Positions 56,190 through 64,000 of a stretch of DNA of 64,000 nt are shown here, in pieces (within the stretch, counting starts at the first letter, position 1; every line of letters starts with the position of its first letter). Source of the DNA: Undaria pinnatifida (taxonomy: Eukaryota; Sar; Phaeophyceae; Laminariales; Alariaceae). The stretch is taken from the NCBI GenBank assembly GCA_012845835.1, contig JABAKD010000016.1:7461919-7525918 (forward strand). Reading direction: 5' to 3'. A model generated the notes under the pieces. The model made no database searches, had not been told where the DNA came from, and saw only the letters and a program-made list of their open reading frames with translations. A program made the position numbers and the translations under genes.

Positions 56190-56615
56190 TGGCGGGTCGA
56201 GTCGAGTTGGGTCAGGAGATGTTCGAAATTCCATGGGTCGGGTCGGGTTAGGTCGGGTCGGATCGGATCGGGTCTGCTCGGGTTGGTCCGGGCCGGGTCG
56301 GGTCGGGTTGGGTCGGGTCGGATCGGATCGGGTCTGCTCGGGTTGGTTCGGGCCGGGTCGGGTCGGGTCGGGTCGGGTCGGGTCGGGTCGGGTCGGGTCG
56401 GGTCGGGTCGGGTCGGGTCGGGTCGGGTCGGGTCGGGTCGGGTCGGGTCGGGTCGGGTCGGGTCGGGTCGGGTCGGGTCGGGTTGGGTCGGGTCGGGTCG
56501 GGTCAAGTCGGGTCGGGTCGGGTCGGGTCGGGTCGGGTCGGGTCGGGTCGGGTCGGGTTAGGAGGTTTTCAAGTGTCATGGGTCTGACCCGACCCGCGAG
56601 AAGTCCCGGCCCGGG
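56190..56615. repeat. (GGGTC)n satellite and GGGTC element, copy 4
   Basis: About 65 near-contiguous GGGTC units (with GGGTT, GGATC, GGGCC variants), then TTAGGAGGTTTTCAAGTGTCATGGGTC and GACCCGACCCGCGAGAAGTCCC, the inverted partner seen in other copies. The 5-base unit creates stop-free frames on both strands (Val-Gly-Ser-Gly-Arg and Asp-Pro-Thr-Arg-Pro), so the 200+ codon frames here are not genes. Confidence 0.97.
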
Positions 56616-57942
56616 AACAGCCTTGTAAAATCAGGAGCCACGAAGTCGCACCCGACGAAGGTACGGAGGTGGCTCCGTGAATTGGGGGCCAAAATGAGTT
56701 AAGGGTATGAGTAGCAACCCCGGTCATTGTGTTTTCCCAACTAACCCAAAGCCAGAGAGAAGAGGTTGTGGGAGAAATGCTGACCATCCGCCCACCCAGC
56801 TAAGCATGCCGTAGTTTATTCATTCACACCTTTGTCGGATAGGCGTCGTGCTGAGAGCGCACTCAGCGCGGATTTTATCCCGGGCGAGCCCCCTGTTAGG
56901 GCAGGAGGCCTCAGAGTCACCCCACGGTATGCAGGGGTGCGGCAGAAGGTTCTGAGCTCCTATGCACCAGTATGGACCTGGCACATCATAGGCTGACTCC
57001 CGATTTCACTTTTTATATGTTTCTGGCGGAGGCGTGAATTGCGTCAGCTGTGATATATACGTTTACCACCTTGGGGGTATTTGTGTTTTTTTCCGGAGGT
57101 ATTCCTCAGCTCCAGAGTGACTGGAGCCTGTCCTGCGACCACGGACTTGATTATGCGAGTTAATGTGAGAACAACAACACAACAACAACAACGCTTCCCG
57201 AGGGGGGGTAGACGAGGTTGCCCAAATATACTACACTGCTGTGCGCGTGGTGATCAAGACCGCGCACCTTTTAATAATTGCTTTTGGCGAGATTGAGCAG
57301 ATATACTATACCTGGCACGTCGCTGTGCGTGGGAGATAAATACCGCGCACTCTTTTATTTAGATAGCACTACCCACTGAGCTACTGAGTCACGTGATTAA
57401 GTTGCTCAGTGCAGCGGGTAGTGCTATGTAGCCAACATACTGTTTCCTAAGAGTTGTTTTTTTGTCGATACAGTGCAGGACCCCTAGTAGGAACAAGAAA
57501 TTATCTCCCATGCTATGTTTCTTATTTGGGAGAGGGTGCGTTCTACACTTACTTCAGTATAACGGCTCCCACATTTATTATGTTCCGGTATATAAGCCTG
57601 CCGTTCTTATTGGCTTTTTCATCATTCGGTGTCCCGCCCTGTATGGTAGAGACGGGGTGCCGTGGGAACCGCCGGAAGCGTAGGGTGTTTCTGAAAGAAG
57701 ACTGTGGTAAAGGAAAAAAGAAGCGCACCATCTGCTTGCTGTGCTGTACAATTCTCGAGATAGATCATTCATGGCGGCGGGATGATATACCCACCCGTAC
57801 ATCGTCCACTGGGTGTTACCTGTGGCTGGTGCGATTTCTAAATGCCCCTAGCGCGATTAAACCCCCCCTACTTGAGGCGGAATGAGCAGGAGGCAGAATC
57901 GTAGCATGTTGACGAGTTTTTTTTCTTTTTTCTTTTTTTTAT
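56616..57942. other. Intergenic region after the TMEM19-type gene
   Basis: No gene recognised. It contains a hairpin related to the ~350-bp repeat (56,840-56,960), a (CAA)n-bearing repeat (about 57,110-57,195), a foldback near 57,365-57,435 (ATAGCACTACCC with complement GGGTAGTGCTAT) and a TTGGGAGAGGGTGCGTTC repeat (57,520-57,610) also seen at 39,950. Confidence 0.5.
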
Positions 57943-58134
57943 TCTCCGGCGGATGGGGAAAAATAAAACTTAGCTCACCACACTTCCACGTATTTTCATA
58001 CGCGTCGTGTGTCGATTTAACTCAGTTGCTTTCGCAGCCCAACGCTAGCTGGCGCACCCTTCGGGTCCCATCGTAGGTATAGAGTAAGCTGTCCCTATCA
58101 GTGGTCTTCGTTACAACCCCGGCAGCGCAAGCTG
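57943..58134. repeat. ~192-bp near-identical dispersed repeat, copy B
   Basis: Almost base-for-base the same as 10,312-10,504 (differences are few single bases), so it is the youngest-looking dispersed repeat in the window. Confidence 0.9.
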
Positions 58135-58469
58135 CCGGTGTATACGGATGCGTGTGTATGTCGACCCGGCCTGTCCCCTGAGGGTCAGTTTCGGTGGAGA
58201 TAGCCACCCGTAATGTCATCTTTCCGGGTAGTGTGGGACTTGCGTAAGCTTACCCACTAACAAAACCCCTGGCCATGGGAGATGGCCTTCCGCCGGACTT
58301 GGTCCAGTTACGGTCCACCCTACCCATTCGGGCGTTGGTCCTCGGTATGTTGACGAGAATTTCCCAGATATACTGCAACTTGGTGCCGCATGTTTAAAAC
58401 GTTGATCTACCGGGCAGCGAGTTTTTTTTTTCATTGTTTTTTTTTTTATTGTCTTGCATAGAGCCGACT

Positions 58470-59195
58470 TTGGCAGGGGGGGGTGCAGGCGTACTGACTA
58501 GGGAGGTGATGGCTTGTCTTGAACTGGGCGGGTTTTGATAAGAGGAGGGGGGGCATGCATTCTGCCGGGGGGGATTCAGGGGATGAGTGCTTGTCTTGCA
58601 CAGAACGGGCTTTGTCACGGGGGTGGCAAGACGCGTTGACAAGGAGGATTATTGCTTGTCTCGCTCAAAGGGCTTTGGCAGGGCGGGTGCAGGCATCTTG
58701 ACAAAGGGAATAATTGCTTGTCTTCAAAGGGAGGGGTTTGGTAGAGGGGGGGGGGGGGAAGGCATTCTCCCGAGCGGGATGGGTGCTTGTATTGCACCGG
58801 GCGAGGTTTGGTGTCTTGCTCAAAGGGCTTTGGCAGGGCGGGTGCAGGCATCTTGACAAAGGGAGCAATTGCTTGTCTTCAAAGGGAGGGGTTTGGTAGA
58901 GGGGAGGGGAGGAAGGCATTCTCCCGAGCGGGATGGGTGCTTGTGTTGCACCGGGCGGCGTTTGGTCGGGGAGGGGTGCTGACATACTGACGAGGCAGAT
59001 GATTCATGTTTTTGAACAGAGCGGGGTTTGACAGGGGATATGCAGGTATACTGACGAGGGAGAATATTCATGTTCTTGAGCAGAGCGGGCTTTGACAGAG
59101 GAGGTGCAAGAATAGTGACGAGGGGAACGATTGCTTTCCTTGAATTATTTAGGTTTTGGCAAGGGAAGTGCAGGCATACTGACGAGGGGTAGGGC
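58470..59195. repeat. ~60-bp satellite
   Basis: About ten to twelve degenerate units with (G)GTGCAGGCAT(A/C)(C/T)TGAC, ATTGCTTGTCTT and GGGCTTTGGCAGGG. Part is a higher-order ~180-bp repeat (58,690-58,800 against 58,845-58,960). Confidence 0.92.
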
Positions 59196-59325
59196 GCGGG
59201 GGGGGGGGCGTACTCGTTTGTTGCTTGGTTCAGTCGTTTGGTCATTGACCACGCTGCTCTTTCGAGACGAGGCACCGTTCCTACTCCTGCTAGAGGCAAC
59301 CCCAACTTTTGGGTGCTCATTCTTT
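59195..59325 (-). repeat. GAGCACC/C-tract dispersed repeat copy
   Basis: A G-rich tract (C-rich on minus) is followed by CGTACTC(G)TTTG, GGCACCGTTCCTACTCCTGC and GGGTGCTCATT, in reverse orientation relative to 3,938-4,055. Confidence 0.82.
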
Positions 59326-59854
59326 TTTTGAGGGGGCATGGGACAGCGGGGCGCGTCACGGCACGAATTCCCGAGGTGTGGTATAAACGCTCTCGAATGT
59401 TGACAGCAGAGGCGCGATCGACGCCCTTGAACGGGACAGAGCCGACTCCTGTCAATCCACGAAAGCGTTAAGCACTTTGGAAGTTGACAGGGAAAAAGTG
59501 TCGAAATTGTGGTATGGGGATAAATATTACGGTATCGGCCAAACGAAACCAACCCAGGCTGCCGAGTTACGGGATGTTTCTGAACTACCACGCACGGGGA
59601 TCTCCAGACGCGTATCATATGCAGAAGGATGATGCTAGTCGTACTGCTGCGCGCTCTCACCAGGCGGGTTGGAAGACCGTACTTGATATATTTTCGTCGC
59701 TATATGCCTGGTTCCCTAAAGTGTTCAGATGATATGCGTGACACAGGGAAGCGAGGCCCCCAAGCACGCTAGTCACTCCAATGATGCACGCGTGTACCGT
59801 AGGCGTGATTGCAAAATAGAAACCCGCGTACGCTACCGAAGCTTTTCGGGTCTA

Positions 59855-59985
59855 GTCGCTTTTCGCGGGTCGGGTCGGGTCAGGGTTTCGAACATCTCTT
59901 GACCCGACCCCATTCGACCGGCGAAATGTTGAAAACCTCCTGACCCGAACCGCGGGTTGGGTCGGGACCCGTGGAAAGCCCTGGT
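59855..59985. repeat. GGGTC/GACCC dispersed element, copy 5
   Basis: GCGGGTCGGGTCGGGTCAGG, GACCCGACCCC, GGCGAAATGTTGAAAACCTC and GGGTCGGGACCC, ending GAAAGCCCTGG as in the copy at 14,735-14,920. Confidence 0.8.
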
Positions 59986-60019
59986 AGCAATACGTCTCCT
60001 ATGGGTTGGAGTCTGCACT

Positions 60020-60510
60020 ATCCAGCTTTTTCGACCTTGTTCACATCCTCATCGTGCGAGCCTTCTTCCTCGTCCAGCAATGACTGCTCGACAGGCCGTT
60101 CATGTTCTGTTGACGGTTTCAAGCCCGGGTATGTTGGTGGTGATGTGGAGCATGATAGGTATCAATACGACGACGTATGTACTGATTTTCTTTATCTGAC
60201 ACGGAGCGCTTCGTGAGCTTATCCGATTATTACGTGCGAATGCGACTCTCGATTTGTTACGGCACTCAAAAACAGGGACACCTTTCGAGTTGCCTGAAAA
60301 AGCGTCCGCCGTACGCCAACGCACACAAGGTGGCGACAATTTCTTTAAATATCGTGTTGACGAACGTCATTAATATCCCGCGGTGCGAGCTCCCAGCCAC
60401 ATCATTCAATTGCCTTATGTTTCCCTACGGATTTAGGTCAGCATTTTCCTGCTGTTCGACCTCGTCCTCCTCTACATCCGAATCGTACGAGTCTTCTTCC
60501 TCCTCCTGCA
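60020..60510 (-). repeat. Duplicated acidic segment
   Basis: The minus strand of about 60,025-60,110 and 60,445-60,530 both carry GAGCAGTCATTGC followed by an acidic stretch (DEEEGSHDEDV and EEEEDSYDSDV) and a nearby in-frame stop. Two diverged copies about 420 bases apart. Confidence 0.65.
60425..60505 (-). CDS. Candidate acidic last exon of the GAF gene
   Basis: Twenty-six codons and TAG after the acceptor-like TCATTGCAG|GAG, phase 0, which would join to exon 61303-61507. The product is an acidic tail (EEEEDSYDSDVEEDEVEQQ). If real, the protein would end soon after its GAF domain and lack a phosphodiesterase catalytic domain. No independent support. Confidence 0.25.
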   Translation of the reverse strand, partial: EEEEDSYDSDVEEDEVEQQENADLNP

Positions 60511-61302
60511 ATGACTGCTCTGCATCGATAACGTCGGGTAAGCTGCCCATCGACCTCTGTCTTGTATGCATAGACAAGCCGCGCCCTTCGGGAAACGCTA
60601 TCTCTTCGTTGCCGATTGTGTTGACCTATATGGACGGAGGCGATACACAGCCGGGGAGGGGGGGGCAGAGGGAGTCGCGCACCCGGGTGTGACGGGGTTT
60701 GCAAAAGATTTTTTAGCCTTTGGCATAGCCACCCATTACGGTGATTTCTCATGGAAATTCGCTAAAGTGAGAAAAAATCAGAATCAGAAGCGTTCAAACG
60801 CAGCCTGTAGTTTGGTTGGAGAAGCCGACCGTGAGTCCCAGTATATGGCGGCCAGTAACTGCGTGAGGGAGGGAGAATGATTCACATTTGCACACGCACG
60901 CGCCACGGTTTCTCATCCCCTGCCAGGTAGGTGTTAGCCTAGGGTTTCTGTGACCAAAAAAAGTAAAGAAAACAATCAAAATGTGTCCGCCTGTCTGACC
61001 GGTTACTTGCTGGAATAAACACTGCGGCATCGTAATCAAATATCTAAAATCTGACTCCATTTCGTTGAAAACATGACTTTCGAGAATTCAGTCCCCTGAT
61101 CGGATCGGATCACGATCCAAAACGCCCCAGGAAACCGCTCATTTTTTTTAGTGTACGACCTTCAGTAGAAGAATCCTGTTTCGATCCGAAAGGGGCCCTT
61201 AAACATTTTCCAGCTCCTAAATATTGCTAGTAATTTTCTAGCGCCTTTTGCCCATATAAGGGGTGCAGTGAAAAAGAAAGGGTGACATAACCAGAAACTT
61301 GC

Positions 61303-61507
61303 CTTGACGAGCACCTTCCGGCTGAATTGTGATATGCTGGATGTGAAGATGTGGGGACCGAGCAGCGACAAGAAAGCTCCGACCACCACCTCGTCTTGGG
61401 CCGTGAAATGTTGCCCGGCGGCAGGGTCGTAGGACGACCCTGCCGCGGACGGTTCGGTGCTGCCACCCCCTTCTTGCTTGTTGATCAACTGCACCACAGC
61501 GATTACC
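61303..61507 (-). CDS. GAF-domain protein, exon with second half of GAF domain
   Basis: One base plus 68 codons. Starts (K)VIAVVQLINKQ, the conserved strand of GAF domains in cyclic-nucleotide phosphodiesterases and related signalling proteins. A Gly/Ser/Ala-rich loop and FTAQDEVVVGAFLSLLGPHI, the closing helix, follow. Acceptor AAACAG|G. Donor either AAG|GCAAGT (a textbook GC donor) or CGGAAG|GTGCTC twelve bases earlier; both are phase 0. GAF domains of this type bind cyclic nucleotides or other small ligands and regulate the attached enzyme. Confidence 0.82.
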
Positions 61508-62547
61508 CTGTTTTTTTTATACCAAAAAGGTACACGACAGGGCACCCAACAATAAGCAGGGGCGTTAGAATGTGGTACCCCCACACTCGTACCAGCACAC
61601 TCACTCGAGCCGGGCGGGTAAATACAGCATAATAATAAATTCGATAGCCGTTATACGGAGGTTAAAAGAACGCACCCTTTTCCTAAATAAGAAACCCATC
61701 CTGAGCCAACAGTCCTGTTTATTACTTATTTAATAGGTGTCCTGTACTGTGCGCTTTAGGTGGGAGATCACGGACTTCGTCAAATCTCATATTTGCGAGG
61801 TGTGCGTGATGCTGCGATCTTTGCGGAACGGGGAGGACGGGGGATTGTTTTGAACGGCCGATCGAATGGTTCTGTGAAGTACCACTGTAGAAGACCGCCA
61901 ATCACCGGCGTCCGTCCCTACACAATCCCTGCATGTCTCGTTTTTCATCGGTGTAAAATTGACCGAACTCTCCTGCACTTAAAGCCTGTGATTGGTTCGT
62001 TCGTACCAATACTTTAGCGTTTTCCTACAGTAGGCTATAGGAACTGTGCCAATAATGATAAGCAGAAGGACCTGACATCGTTTTCGACGGTCGGCCAAAC
62101 AATTCCGTTAAACAAGACACGCACAGCGAATTGACACCAAGAACAACCGAGCGGTGCGTGCGTATTATTCAGAGGTGATCATTTTTTTTTGTGTCCTTAC
62201 TACGACGTAAAAGTTGCGGCATATTAAACGCAAGTGTGCAGTCTGCGTGCTTGTGTCGGAATATTCAATAACGCCTGCCAGGTATGATGAGGGCACACTT
62301 GATAAACCCCGGTGATAGCTACTATAGCACTGAGAGGAGTCACCAACCTATATTATTCATGAGGACATACGCACCCCATAGCACACGCGATCGAAGCATC
62401 ACACGCAGTTTGCAAAGACAAGCTTTGACAAAGTCGTCGATCTCACAGCTCAAGTGTATTCCTTTTTTTTTAACAAAAGTCATAACTCTGCAACGGGGGA
62501 CGGGGGGGGGCGCAAGATTTGCGCTCCATTATTATTGGGTGTCTTAC

Positions 62548-62650
62548 TTGTTTTCGTCACCTCCCCTGACGGGCATGGCGAGGATGGAATGCGTCTGGAA
62601 ACCTGTCTCGACGTCCACTTCCTTGTTGAACCGCGGGTCGGCGTAGACGT
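62548..62650 (-). CDS. GAF-domain protein, exon with first half of GAF domain
   Basis: Thirty-three codons with split ends: (D)[17 protein letters not shown], then [13 protein letters not shown]. The NKxxD-like pair in FNKEVD is typical of phosphodiesterase GAF domains. Acceptor ATATCAG|AC (phase 1), donor ACAA|GTAAGA (phase 2), which fits the next exon. Upstream exons are not seen and probably lie right of the window. No HD-type phosphodiesterase catalytic motif was found downstream in the window. Confidence 0.86.
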
Positions 62651-63095
62651 CTGATATGTTTTCGGCCTTTTTTTCAAGACGAGCAGATTTAATCGCAAGC
62701 GAGAACGGAAGGCGTTGCCAGAGTTATGTCGAAACGCGGGTTTAGCGTAAACGTCTGATATATATGTGTTCGGCCTTTTTTAAAGGGCAAGCGTCTAATC
62801 GCGAGAGAGAGAGGAAGGCACTGCAAGGGAACTGTTGAACCGCATGTCAAAATATACGTCTGATATGTTTCAGGTCTGTTTCTAAGGCGAGCGTTGAATC
62901 GCGAGACAAAGAACGTCGCGTGAGAGAAATGTTGAATCACGGGTCGGCGTATACGTTTGGTGCGTTTTCAGCCTATACAAGGTTAGCGTTTAATCGAAAT
63001 AAAACGAAGAGTTGTTATAAAAGTCGAGCATTTAATGGCAAGAGAAAGAAGGGTTGACGCGTGGGGCAGCGTATACGGTTGATACGTGTTTCGCG
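62651..63095 (-). repeat. Array of partial copies of the GAF exon acceptor
   Basis: Four degenerate units of ~100-120 bases, at about 62,735-62,800, 62,835-62,890, 62,935-62,990 and 63,050-63,110. Each contains, on the minus strand, a pyrimidine-A-rich stretch, (AT)ATCAGACGT-like acceptor sequence and bases resembling the first codons VYADPRFN of the genuine exon. Confidence 0.85.
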
Positions 63096-64000
63096 TTTTT
63101 GTACGGCGCGCGTTTGATCGCGACGCGAAAAGCAAAGCATCGCAAAATAAAGGAAGGTGCCGCGAGATAAAAGAAGGCGTCGCGAGGGATAAAGGAAAGG
63201 TGCGCGAATGATTGAACTGGCCGAGCATCGAAGAGAACAGAAGCATAATCTTCAACATGTCTACAAGCTGGGCTAGCCAAGAACAGCTTTTTAGTTCGTC
63301 CGTTCATATATCATGAAATACGAAGTAAACGAAGCCGAGCGTATCCTCTTGATCGGTCAATCAAAGCGGTCACGCATTTGTATGTTGTGTGCTGATTGGG
63401 CACGTTCGTGCTATTCGTTGTCGGCTTTATTGGTATTTTTCGGTGGAAAACGTTTTTGTGAAACCGTTTTTTTTATGCGGCGGAATACAAATTGCCAGCA
63501 AACCTCCAGCAAACCCCCAGTTTTGGAGGGAATCGCAAATAAATGTGGGATTTACCAATTTGTATATTTTCGAACTGGAAGTTGTGTGAGTCCTTCTTAT
63601 GGTGAAGACAAAGAGAATCCTTACTGCACTACTCAGGTTTAGATATTTTTCGTCGCTTTTGGTCTAATCAATTTTTGGTTACTTTTAAAATTTATGCCTT
63701 AGCTCACGAAAAAAAAAGCAAGTGGTGCAGTAAGCAACCCTTGCAATGCAGCACGTGTCAGTTTTTCAGCCTAAACTTCGAAAAACCAAACTGAGAATGT
63801 GCGTGGCCAACTAAAAATCTGTTCTTGGCTGGCCCAGCTCGTAGAACATTCGATTTGTACTCAATAAAATCGTTTCGAACACGTCAGTTGTGAGTCCGAT
63901 CAAATTAATGGTCGATGCTGATTTTGTGCAAGCTGCGTGATACTTCGCGTTTTTACAGATGTATCATATTTCTCTTTGAAGATATAGGTCAGTGACTCCT
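63096..64000. other. Right edge without a recognised exon
   Basis: Presumably intron of the GAF gene. A 109-codon plus-strand frame at 63,313-63,642 has no recognised motif. The last ~95 bases (TTGTGCAAGCTGCGTGATAC, GATATAGGTCAGTGACTCC) are a reverse copy of the TTGCAAAG dispersed family. Confidence 0.4.

Noticed and set aside
56190-56615. Telomere or interstitial telomeric repeat
   Set aside because: GGGTC is not a known telomeric unit type and similar short runs form part of a dispersed element elsewhere. The array lies internally next to a gene.
55797-56628. Long frames of 260 (minus) and 218 (plus) codons
   Set aside because: They are produced by the GGGTC pentanucleotide array, which has no stop in any frame. 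The translations are pure Asp-Pro-Thr-Arg-Pro or Val-Gly-Ser-Gly-Arg repeats.
60566-61060. Phosphodiesterase HD catalytic domain downstream of the GAF exons
   Set aside because: No HDxxH-type or other catalytic motif was found in any minus-strand frame from 56 to 61 kb.

Overview
This is a gene-poor, intron-rich eukaryotic window. About 3 kb of 64 kb is recognisable coding sequence, split into short exons of 38-223 bases separated by introns of 0.3-6.6 kb. Splice sites are GT-AG, with a noticeable minority of likely GC-AG. A calcium-dependent protein kinase with four EF-hands points to a plant, alga or SAR-type protist (for example a large-genome stramenopile or other alga). I cannot fix the lineage from the sequence alone. 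Layout: (1) 1.4-1.6 kb, minus strand: first coding exon of a kinesin whose body lies left of the window. (2) 1.6-8.2 kb: intergenic, mostly repeats, with one unclassified 205-codon open frame. (3) 8.25-31.2 kb, minus strand: a CDPK that I can assemble across 15 exons into about 584-591 residues, with all catalytic kinase motifs and four EF-hands; its introns hold a LINE fragment, a degenerate DIRS-like retroelement and many tandem arrays. (4) 31.2-35.9 kb: divergent intergenic region with repeats. (5) 35.9-56.07 kb, plus strand: a complete 8-exon DUF92/TMEM19-type membrane protein of about 308 residues; its introns hold copia-like and other degenerate element fragments, foldback elements and microsatellites. 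(6) 56.2-60 kb: GGGTC pentanucleotide satellite and a ~60-bp satellite. (7) 60.4-62.7 kb, minus strand: exons of a GAF-domain protein of cyclic-nucleotide phosphodiesterase type, with its 5' part beyond the right edge. The genes are not an operon and I infer no shared pathway, although a Ca2+-regulated kinase and a GAF-domain (cyclic-nucleotide-type) protein are both signalling proteins. The most unusual signal is a repeated pattern in two different genes: short segments spanning an exon-intron boundary have been tandemly duplicated into the adjoining intron. They leave arrays of partial exon copies, often with splice-site sequence attached. The clearest is a minisatellite of about 42 bp that copies the kinase catalytic loop (HRDLK) and its splice donor about eight times. 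Similar arrays sit at the EF-hand 2 exon, at the exon with kinase motif DLWSAGV, at the kinase VAIK exon, and at the GAF exon acceptor. All exon joins were deduced by reading frame, splice consensus and family resemblance, not by transcripts or searches.
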